Assembly (NCBI GenBank): GCA_001640655.1
Contig: LXGT01000088.1
Span: 1-64,000 of the forward strand
Origin: Endoconidiophora laricicola
Taxonomy: Eukaryota; Ascomycota; Sordariomycetes; Microascales; Ceratocystidaceae
Reading direction: 5' to 3'
DNA length: 64,000 bases
Shown: positions 11,401 through 24,700 of the stretch, piece after piece
Position numbering within the stretch: position 1 is the stretch's first letter
Layout: the number at the start of each line of letters is the position of its first letter
Program-made: the position numbers and the translations under genes
The notes under the pieces: generated by a model
Told to the model about the DNA's origin: nothing
Database searches by the model: none
What the model saw: the letters and a program-made list of their open reading frames with translations, nothing else

Positions 11401-13058
11401 TGCTCCAAGACATAGCGTGGTTTTACATGGCAACATCGATATTGGAATGTCCACTCCCTCCTTTTCTACTAAGTTTTCCCCATGAAGTCCGGTAGTTTTC
11501 GATACTTTTTGAGCCTTTTTTCGGCTCATGCGTCCTCGCTGGGTACTATGACAGATTGTACTGTGTCCAAGATTGAGATATGTGATGTACTATGTTTTCG
11601 ATACAATCAACGTTTGCTGCTGTCAACGTCCTCTTCCTCCTCATCATGAGGTTTTATTTCTTATTCTTCTTCTTCTTCTTCTTTTCAATTACCTGGTTTC
11701 TTAGCTAACAATCCCTGTATTTATACAAGTTTCTGTAGTAGTATGGTGCTCTCCTCCCTCCTGTTTCTCGTTCTTCATCTTGGGCACGAAATTTAAAACT
11801 TAGGTGCAAGTCCCCGTCTCAGCTGTTTACTACATTATGCCACAGCATCTAGCAGACTACTACGTACTTTTTTGTCAAGGCTACTACCAAGCCTCCTTAT
11901 TTTGTAATGGAATGCTCGGGCCTTGGCTTTTAAGCAATGGGGCGTATAAACAATTCAATGAACTGTAGCAATACGCAAATTATACTCCAAAGGATACCGA
12001 AACATCGTTAGAAACTGCCGAGAAATCGGCACTTACGGTTTCTTAGCAATTATCAGCAAGAGTTGATTGACGTTCAAACTATTCAACTTTACAGTATATA
12101 TCAAGATACGAAAAAAAAGCCAATATCGCTCGGCTCGTAGCCATGCATTGGCTGCCATATGATGTGCCTATCCATACAATGACCTCTGATAACGGGGTCA
12201 CCTCAATGCCCACCAGCTCAACAGCGGATGCCATCGTAACAAGGCTTATACAAGTAGTAGCATCACTCGTCCGTAGCTTCTGAATCCAATCAAGCTAGCT
12301 ACTGTTTTATCAACGAGGCACTGTCTCGTCTCATTTCATCTCTAATCCATCAATCAGTTAAAAAAAAATTGGAACCATCCTGGTATCGTGACATGAACCT
12401 CCTAACCATAATCTTCACACTTGACTATCGAAATCAGGAATGGCCATGTCCAGATATTGCCTCGAATTTAGCAGTTATGTGTGGCAATATTAGCTACGTC
12501 TGTGATCCTGATACCACATTGCATACACGCTTGCAAGAGGTTGGTATAAAATATATGCTTTGAACATTTTAGCCAGCTCTTGTCAATTTCGTTGGTGTGC
12601 TGCTTTGCCACGGTTAGTTGTACCAAGACTATAATTATGGTCAGCAACAATCGAGATACTATTGAAAGGACTAAGACAAAACTAGAAGGGTTATTAGTTG
12701 CCAACGATAGACTACCTAGTAACTCTTCACGCATTGTTCTAGACTACGGAAGCCCATCCGTAACGTTATATCTGTTATCTGAGGGGGACAACACAAACCT
12801 ACAACTGCTATTGCATGAACTCTGCATGGAAAGACTTATTGTAGTACCAAACATCAAGCAGCCTCATACGTAGTTGCCTTTCATCTTTGTTGCGTTCGGC
12901 TATTCGTTGATATTCTGACATTATGCCTACAACAAAGAATATATTTCATTGTTTCTTTCCTGTCTGCGAACTAGTAACCGAATATATGAACCGACAAAAT
13001 CGGTCAAGATATAACATTGTTCGGGAGGTTCTCTACACGTAACGCCATGGAAGATTAA
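8460..13058. other. gene-free stretch, 8.5-13.1 kb
   Basis: Beyond the oxidase promoter I find no ORF with recognisable domains, splice structure or convincing composition on either strand. It has a poly-T run near 10362, a CTT/TCT run at about 11662-11684, and a triple CTCATC repeat near 9507-9530. Short ORFs at 9710-9914 and 12580-12873 lack supporting features. Confidence 0.4.
8702..8707 (-). promoter_or_regulatory. possible TATA box of the FAD oxidase gene
   Basis: The minus strand reads TATAAG about 285 bases upstream of the ATG. If used, it implies a leader of roughly 250 nt. This rests on sequence resemblance only. Confidence 0.3.
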
Positions 13059-13093
13059 TTTTTTTTTTTTTTTTTTTTTTGGGGGGGGGGGGG
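13059..13093. repeat. T22-G13 homopolymer junction
   Basis: Twenty-two T followed directly by thirteen G. The opposite strand reads C13 then A22. It sits about 75 bases upstream of repeat copy B. Exact lengths may be unreliable in any assembly. Confidence 0.8.
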
Positions 13094-13167
13094 AAGTCAA
13101 TACCAGTATGGAACAGAGATATATCAATGAACCAGTTAAATGTCCGAGAGCATATGTGTATAGCGTA

Positions 13168-13268
13168 TGTGTGTGTGTGTGTATATATTTAACGTTGAAC
13201 TACGTTGCTACGCAATCAAACGACGCCAGATTGGTTACTGGACAGAGTTTAAAGCCTCCTGCTAAGGC
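13168..13268 (+). repeat. dispersed repeat copy B
   Basis: Second copy of the element seen at 749-850: a (TG)n run, then the same block, with the 35-nt identical core at 13212-13246. The open frame continues further here, through a Lys-rich stretch made by a poly-A run, to about 13452. An ambiguous base (N) lies at 13552. Confidence 0.65.
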
Positions 13269-14047
13269 ACCCCTCGTAGACGACAAACTCGATTATGTTG
13301 ACGTAACCCAGAGCAATGAAAACCACCGTAAAGTGACTTCCAGAATTCTGTTAAGTTCACATCTAAGGTTCGCAGCACAACAGCAAAAAAAAAAAAAAGC
13401 GGGGAGAAAAGGGGTAAAAAGAGCAAAACAACAAAAGAAGAGGACAACATGAGTTAAAGGAAAAATAGGAAAATTACATGATGGTGAGGGAAACATGGTG
13501 ACCTTCGAACAATAGCAAAACGCCGAACAGCAGCATCGTCAACTCATTACCNAAAAAACCTAGGCAAGCAAGGCCATCCGTATGCGCGAGGGGAAAAGAA
13601 CAAGCAGGAAGGTGAAGAAAACAAGAAGGTCGATGTGTATAGCATCCTCATGGGGCCCAAGCAAATCAGGCTTCTCGCCACGGCTGTTGAACCTTCTTCG
13701 TTTCCCGTAATCAGTCAATGCTGAAGGGCCTTGCTGTCTATCACAAAGAATGGCGCAAGCTGATCATCGGACTCGGCAAAGTCAAAACGAAGCAGGGCAA
13801 AGCAAAGCAAAGCAAGATAGGGAAACAAAGAGACCGAGCATGTTCAGGATAAATGACAAATCAGCCAGCCATGTCGAGTTCAGAGCGGTAGGCATTATAC
13901 TGATGCTAGGTAAACTGGACTTCGTTCTAAAAATTGGGTGTTCTTCTTGGACTATTATATAGCCATCTTTTCGACAGTTTGTATGCAAGATTACTGAGGC
14001 TAATCAGCGAAACCCCCCTCCCCAGTTCTGGCTCTCAATCCCACCCC

Positions 14048-14075
14048 GCACGGTCCCAATGGCATGGGACCGTGC
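14048..14075. repeat. perfect 11-bp inverted repeat (hairpin)
   Basis: GCACGGTCCCA (14048-14058) and TGGGACCGTGC (14065-14075) flank a 6-nt loop. The GC-rich arms stand out in AT-rich DNA. The palindrome contains CGG and CCG half-sites of the kind bound by fungal Zn2Cys6 regulators, but no nearby gene explains such a site. Confidence 0.75.
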
Positions 14076-16219
14076 TGAATCCTGTTGTTACGTATACTTG
14101 GGTATGGCACAAACTGTGGGCGAACCGTGCACTTTATATAGTGAGGAGACAATATCGCCTAAAAGCAGTAGTTGATTAGCCAGTGGACTGAATGCAACAG
14201 AGCCGGCTGCCGTCTGTCAAAGCATGACAATACCCAATGGTTAACTTGCAAACATTGATTTTTTGTCTTTTTGCGATGAAACTCGCTATAATGAGGCTGC
14301 ATGATATATTCATATACTGCCGCCAGTGTACGTATTGTTTGAATAATCGACCTGAATTTTACGTATTTGGTATCAAAAATTTTAGTCTTAGTTATGAGTT
14401 TTATAGTACTTAATATTTAATACATACACATACCATCAACTAGACTAGTAGGGTTTGCGTTTTACTAGGCGATTTAACTTACTGCTAGCCGCTATAATAC
14501 AGACCCACTTATTAGCAAAAACACACTAGGGTCTAAGCTAAGGACTTGAGATCAAAATGGGCAAAGTTCCAAAAGCAGACTTTAGCCTTCTTTCTGGTGA
14601 CATATTTACACTGTCTAGACTGGATGTAACCATTTGTACTCAAGAATAGAGATTGATAGGCAATATAGCACAAACTCTCTACAAATCACACTACGAATTA
14701 TTACTAGTACTATCATACCCAATAAAATCACAAAAAAGAAAAAACTACCTAGAGTCGCTCTTGAAACCCCAGTCCAACTGCTTAATACTATTCATGAGGC
14801 CAGAAGCATGTGGTGCCTTGGATCAGAGCTCTTACTCTACTATGCCTCTGGTTGTGGCCACAGCTACAGTCTAGAATTAGTATTAGGATGATCTAGCAGA
14901 CTGCCATATTGATAGTAGGAGGGGAAGGGCAGAAAGGATATACAAAGTTAGAACTTAGACTAAAGTAATCAAGAGATTAAGTATGATTAAATTACAAATA
15001 TGTGTATCTCGAGAACATCATTGGCTACAGTTAAGAGATATTATGGAAATCTTCTATCTCTATCATGTTAAGTTTTAGCTTTCAGCCTTAAGCTTGCCAG
15101 AGGCAGCGTATAACTAGTAAGCATTTGTGCTAGGTGCAATTTGGGCAACTCCAATTACCATTTCAGACTCTATATTGTCATTTTCATGATACAGCCTGCA
15201 ACAGAAGTACTTGAGATGTATCCAGACTTGACATCTAAGTGCACACAGTGCAAATACATGCCCACAGTTGGGATAATTCCCTCTTTTGGAACTTTGCCCA
15301 TATTTATTTTCAAATCCTCCAATCACTTAGTGTCATTTAGCCTCTCTGCTTGTTATAATTGCTTCTACGCTTAGAATTGTTCAATATTGATATACATTTA
15401 TATGAATCAGAAATAAATCCCACCCACCAAGTGGGTGAAAAAAAAGCCTAATGATGTTCGTACGAGTGGAAATCAAAACTCACCAGTGTCAAAAACAAAA
15501 CAACTCACGTCTCTGTTAGCATCTGCCGCTTCATGCGCATCGTGTTTCAGCACTGTGGAAATTCCTACTGCAACTTTATATTGTGCACCAGTTTGTTTGT
15601 CATGCCTTAATACGGTCTCTCGTAGTATTATTAAGGTATGGCGTAACACACACTTCTTAGTGGATAGTTTAGGACATCTTTAGTTTAGAGGTATAACAAA
15701 GGGCTCAAATAGTACTTTAAGATAATCGTAACTATAGATATTGATGTTCCAATGTCGTGATAGAGCTTCGTATGATAAGAGAACTCTGATCTATCTGGCG
15801 ATAGCTTCCCAAACAATCTAACAGCTTGTGCTATGGACCTCCGTTCTGCTTATAGTTGTTAGCCCATTCTTAGCTGGGTAGATGTTCGCCCGGTGATTCG
15901 GTAACAGTAGGCTATCGGAATAGTGACCGGGACCAGCAAATTATCTGGCCAGTTAGGAATTAGCCTAGCCTAGTCGCTGGTAATAAGGGGAGAGACTAAA
16001 CAACACTAAGTGAGTGGAGGATTTGAAAATAAAGATGGGCAAAGTTAAAACCTTGTAGTGGCACATTATTGAAATTACATAGTAGATACACGTCGCTGCT
16101 AGTCGGAGAAATGAATTCAATTATATATATGATACGTTAGTCTGAATAAGTCCGGATGAAGGTACGTGTAGACCAAAATATAAACTGCAATATGTATGTT
16201 TTTTTTCTCGAAATATCAA

Positions 16220-16259
16220 GTAGTAGTAGTAGTATAGTAGTAGTAGTAGTAGTAGTAGT
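16220..16259. repeat. (TAG)n microsatellite
   Basis: An interrupted trinucleotide run of TAG units with one shortened unit near 16233. It has no evident function. Confidence 0.85.
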
Positions 16260-17764
16260 TGTATCTTTATCCGATATATATCGGATGCTTACTAGACTGT
16301 TGTATACGAAGGTTGGATATACCCGGTCATGGGCAGGGATTGTACTTTGCCAGCCGGCGTTATTAAATCTGAGAACTAAGAAAAGTTTGCTATGTTTTGT
16401 ATATCATTGCTTGTTTCCTAAGTCTTATACAAGAACGAGTCCACGGACGTTTTGCCCTAGATCGAAAGGTACGATACCACGCAAATTAGTCAGACTACAT
16501 GCGCTTACATCGTCGCCTCTCAATTGATATAAAAGAATAGGAGAAATAGTCATATTCTACAGTTACAATGGTATATACATGTTAATGAACATAGTGCTTT
16601 CAACATAGATTAGTCTGCATAGCTGTCATGTTGAACGAGGTTATGGGCAAAACTTATACCACACGCACTTTCGTTTGACAGGACAGGGCTTGTTAGATGT
16701 TTATCATCACCCGTAGGCTATATCTAGGTAGGTCTGAGAGGATTTGATTCTTACCTATATATTGAACATGTAACTTTGTACTGATGGGTTACGATCGGAG
16801 AAACGAACTTTCAGCCGGTACAGACATTTTGCCTATTGAACCCTTCCCCCCCAATACAATGACTTGGTATCTAATAAAATTACATAGACGCTTTTCGTCG
16901 TAGAAATATTGCTTCTAAGATGAGATCAAATCATGGACATCCATCAACTAGCAAGTCTTTGTACATGTACAACGGTACTTTGCTGGATGACAGTATCTTG
17001 GCTAATACCCTCCGGTCACCTCTATCCTGGATCCTTGCCGGGATGTCAAGCATGAACGGCAATGTCCATGCTAAACTGAACTGTTTGACGTTCTTTTTCT
17101 TGGAACATATTAAGGTTCATGACAATATTTCTCGACTATAACGGTTATCTATCACGCTCCCTGGGGGGGGGGCCAACTACCAGATTTAAAAAAAAAAATT
17201 GAAGTTTGGTTTGGCAGTTCCGAGCCGCTTCCTGGGAACGATACAAATTGAAGAAGTGCTACTATTGTGCATTATGTAGTGTCATCGCGTAGTAGTTTTT
17301 CATATACTAGTGCCAGAATACAAGCTCAGCTTTGACAATCTAAATCCTATATACTATTAGTGTAGGTGGGCGACGCCCGTCTGTCGCTTGGCACGGGGCT
17401 CCCTTTAGTTTCAAAGCCTAACTTCTCGCTTCATGGCCCCCTTTTAGCTATATGTTCACCCGCTTGGATCGTTTATTACCAGTTCGTGTCCCAAAACCGA
17501 AGTCTCACTTTTTTTTCCGACGATCTTGTCTTCATCATCCATCTTGATATACTTCTTGATCTGCCTTTGCACCACCGCTGTATAGCACGCATATCGTCTG
17601 AGTACAGAAAGCTTATTAGCTTTGCGTTTGCAAATGCCACCCACTTCCCATCACCCCAACACTATTTCTTTCTTTCGCGATTTGCCAATTCAAGAGTGCC
17701 ATTTGATTTTTGAGGAAGACCATACGCAAGTGAAGGGATCATAGGTCGCTCGGCCACAGTTACA

Positions 17765-19190
17765 ATGGATATCAGTTCTTCCACCAACTCATCGACGGCA
17801 ATCACCTATAACACAGACTTTGAGTACCCTTACTCATCATTCCAGCAGCTCGGTTTTTCTATTATCATTATCTTTCCGGTCCTGGCCTTAATCATCGTAT
17901 GCCTGAGAGTATTTGCACGCTTCAAACTGCGCCAGTTTGGAATCGGTCAGTAACAACTAATCTGTGGCTTCTTGTTATATCATGATGCTAACTCTGCCCA
18001 TTCATTCAGATGATGTCCTAATCTGTATCGCAATGGCCATAGCCATTTCTCAGACCTTTTGTTCGTACCTTGCCCTAAAAACTGGTTTTCTAGGCGTACA
18101 TACATGGGACATACCCGCCAACATCGATGTGCGGGAAAGTTTCTACTGGAACTATATGGTGTCTATCTTGTATAACCCCATATTGGCGTTGGTAAAAATG
18201 TCCGTTCTACTCTTTTTACTTCGATTGGGTGGCCAGAAACCAAATGTCCGGTATTCGATTTACGCACTGAACACATTCAATCTGATGCTCATGATTGCAA
18301 CGTTCTTTTCTGCTGTGTTCCAATGCAAACCCATCAACTTTTATTGGGAGCGATACGGGCCATCTCCTGACCCTGATGGACATTGCATGAATTATTGGCA
18401 TTTTTATGTTGCGACAGCCGCCCTTACTATTGTCACCGATATACTGGTACTAGCATTGCCACTGTGGATTTTCCTCGGTCTCAAAATGCCCCGGAAACTC
18501 AAGCTTGCTCTGATCAGCGTCTTCTGCCTCGGTGGAGTGTAAGTATTCATTTTAGTTTACCTAGCTGTTAACTGCTATAGCTTTGAAAAAAATTTGGGCA
18601 AAAACACTAACTTATAATGCCCTAGTGTCACGATAATCAGTATACTTCGTATGCTCTGGCTTTACGAAGTTGGCTTCCACATGAGATCTCATGACCCGAC
18701 CTATGATATACGCTTTTGCTACTCTTCTGTTGAAACGAGCCTTGCCATCATGGCGGCATCAGCACCAGCTATCCGGAGTCTAGTAGCTAAGTGGCTCCCA
18801 TCGCTGCTTTCATCTGGTAGGGCATCGAACCCGGCAGATGATACTGAAGGCCTGGCAGTCTCAGGTAATAAACAGTCTCGTGGTAACTCCCGGAGTGCTT
18901 CATATGCCCTCAAAAGTGGCGGTAGTCGGATTCATACTGAGAGTCTTGCTCTGAAGAACCTCAAGAGACACAATGATCCTAACCCTCTACCTTCACCGAC
19001 TGCCAGCGAAGAACATATTATCAGTGGTAATTACGACGGTATCATGCGAAAGACCGAAGTTAGCGTTGCATATGATGACAAGGCAAGAAATATCGCCGAG
19101 AATGGGTCTTTGAGCCATAGTCGCGATGGGAGTGCGGATCTTGGCGGCGTATCTGGATACACAAAAACATATGCAAGCCCTGGTGTCTAG
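17765..19190 (+). CDS. seven-helix membrane protein with fungal rhodopsin-like domain
   Basis: Three exons (17765-17945, 18010-18538, 18626-19190) give 424 residues. An extracellular N-terminus is followed by hydrophobic helices: one beginning about residue 30 (LGFSIIIIFPVLALIIVCLR), a loop ending DDVLICIAMAIAI, then helices in YNPILALVKMSVLLFLLRLG, LMIATFFSAVFQCKPI and LVLALPLWIFLGLKMPRKL. These are hallmarks of the fungus-specific integral membrane family with a rhodopsin-like domain (SAT4/PTH11-type relatives). The soluble tail from about residue 290 is Ser-rich and presumably cytoplasmic. Ligand and role are unknown; no CFEM domain precedes the helices. The introns are 64 and 87 nt, and both junctions restore a continuous family-like sequence. 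The start is the first ATG of exon 1. Confidence 0.85.
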
Positions 19191-19633
19191 TGTCATGTAT
19201 ATAATATGGAAGGACTAGTAAGTCTTGCTTTTCAGGAGCGTGAGTATATATATATGTATGTCAGCCGGATTGTAAGAATGTATATAAAAAATAATAGCTT
19301 GTGGCATAAAGAATCTTAATAATCTATAAAGTAGTCGATGGACCACTATTACCATAATAGTTGCATAAAGCACGAATATCTGTGCTAGATATCGCGATAT
19401 AACAATATTCAATTATGCCAAGCATACCTCGACATCGATACATACATCTTGTACTTGAGGTATTGAAAGTAAAGTAATTGAGTGATTGTACAAGAGAAAC
19501 AGAACAGAGTAAATACAGCAAGGTTGCTTAGAAAATTACCTCGAACGCCAACCAAGAAACAGACGATCTCAGAAGCAAAGTACGGATGAAAAAAAAAAAA
19601 AAAGCAAGTAGACGAACTGTATTGACAGCAAGG
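19191..19633. other. convergent 3' intergenic region
   Basis: AT-rich spacer between the convergent membrane protein and BTB genes, with short TATATA runs and a poly-A run near 19590. I see no gene. Confidence 0.5.
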
Positions 19634-20642
19634 CTAGCCATTGTTGTATCCACGATTCGCCACTACTACATCCCAGTAGCCATCATGATACAGGAATACT
19701 TCATACCCATAACCTAGATAAGGAGAGCTGCACTGCTGGCATTGTAGACCTACGCCTTTAATCTGGCAGTAGTCACATGTTAACTCGTAACTCCATTTGT
19801 AGCTACGAAGCTCCAGGGATAGTTGCATGACGTTCCATGCGCAGACGGGGTACAGCGAGAGAAGCTCCGTAGCATGATGGAGGTCCATCGTTCCCTCATA
19901 AAGATTGAGAATCTGTATCTCAAAGAGCTGTTGGATAACATTGTTTGGTGGCATATCGTGACGGTATGCCAGCTCAAAACCAATCTTATACTCAACGTTT
20001 CCGTAGCTCATGTCGATACGGTCTTGTATATAATAAAAGACTGTGCTTCTCAAATCGGGAATATCATATAAGTCGGATAGTTGATATAGTCTGATTAGGT
20101 CTTCTAAGACTTGATTAATACCATATTCAACACCTTCTATATATGTGATGGTGTCCTTCTTCACTGATGGGTAGTGGCACTCTACTTCCTGAGTCCTGTC
20201 GGGATATGTCGGTGGCGGAACTCCCTGGACAGGAACATCGGTGAGATTATTGTTATAGCAAAACCCCAGCATTGCTGTCACAACGCGTATTCCATATGGA
20301 ATCTCAGGAAGTATGCCTTCGGGCCGAGAGCTCTGTGTGAATCGTGTTTAGTTTTCCAACCTAGATATCTTATAGGCAACCACAAGCAACATACCTGCCA
20401 TGTTTCTGAAAACATCGCTGCGAACACCCTGGACTTGGCTGCCAGTACCTTCGTGTGGACGGGAATAACACGTCCACACAAAGTCAAGATCTTGGCATCA
20501 GATCCGACAGGATTGAAGAAAAGCCTATGTTTGAAATAGTGAGAAATGCTAACAACAAAATAAAAATGAAAAGGTTGGCAGGTTTTGAAAGCATGGGGAC
20601 TTACTCTTCAAAGCATCCAATATTTAGAATAACAGCTTCCAT
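19634..20642 (-). CDS. BTB/POZ domain protein with C-terminal zinc-knuckle-like motif
   Basis: Three exons (20642-20605, 20524-20395, 20332-19634) encode 288 residues. The N-terminal third is a BTB fold: GSDAKILTLCG, then the typical IPVHTKVLAAKSRVFAAMF helix, then YGIRVVTAMLGFCYNNNL. A helical region follows (LEDLIRLYQLSDLYDIPDL), as in fungal BTB proteins that may act as Cullin-3 adaptors or scaffolds. Near the C-terminus CDYCQIKG..LQCQQC resembles a small four-cysteine zinc site. The function is unknown. The 62- and 80-nt introns have GTATGT and GTAAGT donors and both junctions are in phase. The start is the first ATG of the 38-nt first exon; a further upstream exon cannot be excluded. Confidence 0.8.
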
Positions 20643-21751
20643 CTTGTTTCGAAAATATGTGTAAGCAGATGAAATCAAAGATGGTTGGGATGAAATGACG
20701 ATGTTCAGACGGAACTGTGCACTGGGAGATGAAAACAGGGAATAATCAGACGATTAATGGAAGCACTTGAATGAAGTGACGAAGTAGCCAAGGTGGATGA
20801 CGAGGGGGGAGGTTTTGTGAAAAGTGCCTGGGAGTTGAGTAAATCAAGGCTATAGCTTTGGTGGGATCTCAGAAGATTGTATTGATGGAAGATGGAAAAA
20901 TAGAGAACAGGAAAAACAACATCGTCAGAATTTATAGCCATACATTATCTCGTCCCCATAATTTCGATTGTTCTGCCATCCCCACAAACTAGAGTGGTGA
21001 GATTTGTTCTAGACTATACAATCAATGTATGGTACCGGTAGAATCTTGAACGACGATTTAGCCAAGCTCAGAGTAGCTACTGCTTCGAGATCAGAAGAAG
21101 CTGAGGCTAACAAGAGCCAAGCAGTTGCCACCTCTATAACGCTTCCATATCTACGTCAAATACCCATTAAATTGAGCAATATGAGGACTATAGTCACAAA
21201 CTTGGATACCGAAAGCTTGCTTGCTGATCTTCTTGTCTCCTGGAAGCTCATAACTCACACCTGCAACATGATATGAGAATATTAACTAGTTAAACTGACT
21301 CCATTACGAAAAGCATATGAAAGGAAAATACAGCATGAAATGGGACTGTTTCCTTATTTTCTATATTATAGAAATTGCTATATACGGGTATATTTGCCTT
21401 CATGTTCTCATAGGTAACACTTAATGAGCCCTTTAGGACTTATATAGCTGTAGCCAATCAAAAAGCATACGTTGTTCCTAAAATAGACTAGAGATGGTGG
21501 ACGATATTCGCCACTTTACAAACTACTTAGTCTATAGAAGCTTAATTCAAACACCGATGCTAAATCATTTATGAAACCGTTATAATTGTGTAATGCAGTA
21601 AACAGAACAAGAAACAGGGGAAAATAGGAGGGATAGATATATATTTTGACCTATAATATCAATGAAGAAGATGATATATTAACAAGCCACGGGTTTGTGG
21701 TGGTGAAAAAATGAAGAAAAAAAAAACATATAAGAAGCGGTACCAAGATGC
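20643..21751. other. intergenic region upstream of the BTB gene
   Basis: It holds the BTB promoter and leader and the 3' flank of VPS41. A small ORF at 21025-21276 shows no family resemblance. No other element is supported. Confidence 0.45.
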
Positions 21752-24700
21752 TCACCGACATGCAGGACACCCCCCACGTACGCGCCCTCTGAGTAGACGA
21801 GCGTGTGTAACCTTGGATCCTACAAGGTAGCCATTATTTGCAGACTCGCTACTGAGGCCCGTAACTAAATCACGGTCTATGCGACGACCCGGCTGCACAA
21901 TCTCAAGTAAGTGCGACACATGATATATATGACCACATGCAAAGCCAAGAAGAGTTTCTTCTTCGAAAGAGGTAAAAGGTATGCAACATTTAGCACATGC
22001 GCCATGAGAGCTGATTGCAGCCCCTAATAGAGAGCCATTGCCAATGTCTATATCTTGATGATGTTTATGTTCGTCCAAAATTTCCTCCCCGAAGATATCA
22101 AGTCTCGGTGACAATTTGGTGACGAGCGCTTTTTCATCGTCAAGTTTAACATTAGAATCAATTACAGATTCGCTCATTACATTGAACTTTACGCCGCGGT
22201 GCTGGCCAGTCCGGAGTTCTCGCTGCGCGGTAGCCACCTCCGAGCGCAGAACACGAGCTGCACCTTCAGATATAGAGCCCATTATCTCGTGCTCCCGAAG
22301 CATGTGCCCAAGGCCTTCACGTAGGCCATCAATTTCGAGACCTTCCGGTATACGGCGTACAAGACGGATAGGATCTATAGCTGTGCCGACCTGTTCGAGA
22401 AGTCCCCTAATAAAACGCGGTTTATCCATGCTATACTCAAGAAGATCTTCCCAAAGATCAGGATCGTCTTGTTCCTTAGCAAAACAGATTGCTTTTGAGA
22501 CATCATGAAGCCGATCAATGATCAGGAACAAAGCCTTCTTCATCTGTCCAGTTTTCGAGTATAAAAAGACAAGCTCATCATCGTATTGACGGGTTTCACA
22601 TTCTTTAACGGCTAGTTCAAAGGTATAAGAAGTAGATGTTTTCAGGAAAGCAAGAAGCAGGGCCCGATCATAAGTAGCGAATAGAGATACGGCTAAATCT
22701 GCATGTTCGTCGACGAGTGATTTGCTCTCCGCAACTATCCTGTCAACCGCCCCACTGACGCCTGTAGAATTGACAGGAAGCTCATCAGCGTCACAGATAC
22801 TGGTTTTTGTCCACAAGCCACGCAGATAGAAAAAAACGTACAAGTTCATTCCCTTGGCGGTCAATTGTTTGAGGACTGCGCTGGGCCTCACTAGGCCATG
22901 ATGAGCTTCGTTGACAAGTAATGTAATGGCTTCATTAGTTGCCTGTTCATAATCCTTCTGCGTCATCGTCGGCTTTCTTTCTGGAACTACTCTCAGTCCG
23001 ATAAAGCTTGGGATATCATCAACAACGGCGTCCGCAAGATGGCACTCACGAATGAGCCGAAAAGCCGAATCCGCATCCTGCAAACGAATGTAACATTTGA
23101 GGGCTTCCCGGCTTCTACCGTTTGCTTCATGAAGACGTGCTAGGCACCCCACAACGATGCGCCAATCGCGGCCTATAACACCAGCTTCAACACTATCCTC
23201 GCGAACATCTCGGAATTTCAGTTGATTTTCGAGGGTAGTTGTAATAGCGTTGATGTCGAATAGCTCAGTAGGCCATTTCATGAGAATATCTCCCATTTTC
23301 GGCTTGTCGGTTTTGATGTAATGGCCAAGAATGACCTCATAACAAGTTGGTGGTATAGGAGGCTCGAGGCGCTGTATAGGAAGGTATTCGACTATTTCGT
23401 CAAATCTGTGAGCACCAGCAAAAGTCCACACCCATTTTTGCCAGCGATCCCCAGTGGTTAGGACACGTCCACATATGTTACCCGCCTTAGCCCAATCACC
23501 TGCTTCGATAATAGAACGTATCCAAAGCTCGCCAACGCGACGCTTTTCTTTTTCCGTAATGCAATGATTTGATCCCGGGACTGTAGTTGAGACTGAGGCA
23601 TCGTCAGTCAAGACAGCCTCACTTGTGGAGGCACCTACGGTGGTAGCTTTCCCAGGGAAGGAGTCTAGAATTTCAGAGTGCTCATCCAACAACTCCCAAG
23701 CCTGTTGGTATTCCTTTTGCTCCAGAAGCCAGGCCAGGTGATCAACAAGGTCGCGTTTTGTCGCAAGCACACAATCATATGGACTATGTATAAATATTTT
23801 CATGCCGGGCTTGGTCATGTTTGGGTGCAATGCAGAAGATGCCCTATCAACGGTAACAGCAGATGTTCCAGCGACGCTAGATATCCGAGATGCAGCATCG
23901 TCGTTGCTGTTTCGAGTAACGACGCTAGCAGAAGAGCTAAAGAGGCTCATTGGGTTTATTGCAGCGTTCCACATATCAGTTCCAAGGCCAGCTATGGTTT
24001 CCAGGGTTCCTTTAGAAGCCATACTCGAAAGCTCGCGAGTAGCTGGAAGTACTCCAAGGTGGTAATCATTACAGGAAAGTCGCTCATAGCGACTTATTAT
24101 GAGACCCGTCTCGTCTACCTCCTTCTGTGACTCCAGATCAAGAAGTCTCAACTCTGGAGGCCGATTGTTTTGGTGACGTTTGATACCACCAGAAGGGCCA
24201 CCAGCATTCTTGTCGCTATGAAAGACCGTATGTGAGTCTTGATCATCGGGTGGATTGAAAGCTAATACAATAAGAAGATTTTCTGAAAAAAAGGACAGAC
24301 CAGAGATGATACAATCCATACGCAAACTGCAACGTACTGATTAGCAAGTTTAACGACTACAGCGGAAGATAGGAAGGTGGTGTTAGTTGAGCTTACATGT
24401 TTGCAATCTCAGCCCAGCCAGCGATTCGTTCGCCAACTTGCTTGCCAACTCCAATCTCTCCAGGATGCACATGTATTATCCATATTGTACTACCCCATCC
24501 TACAACAAGTCTTTCGATTTTTTTACTTATAGTTTTTGTTGTAGGAAACTCTCTCGTTTGTGATGTGGTGTAGGCAGTTTCCGTCTCGATAGACTTCTCA
24601 TCTATCCACTCAAGACGTCCTTTCCAGACACCTGCCATGGTATCCCATTCCTCACTTTGTGGTCGATCAATATGTCCTATCCGCTTCCATGCATCTTCGG

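Larger units (their letters stand above)
13269..17764. other. gene-free stretch, 13.3-17.8 kb
   Basis: No recognisable gene. It contains an AAAGC short tandem array near 13796-13817, the hairpin at 14048-14075, a (TAG)n run at about 16220-16259 and scattered homopolymers. The last few hundred bases (about 17360-17760) are presumably the promoter and leader of the membrane protein gene. Confidence 0.4.

Noticed and set aside
12580..12873. 97-codon ORF
   Set aside because: Readable but without family resemblance, gene structure or neighbours to support it.
15114..15326. Small minus-strand ORF with several cysteines, zinc-finger-like
   Set aside because: Cysteine spacing does not fit RING, FYVE or other fingers I know, and the plus strand is equally open.
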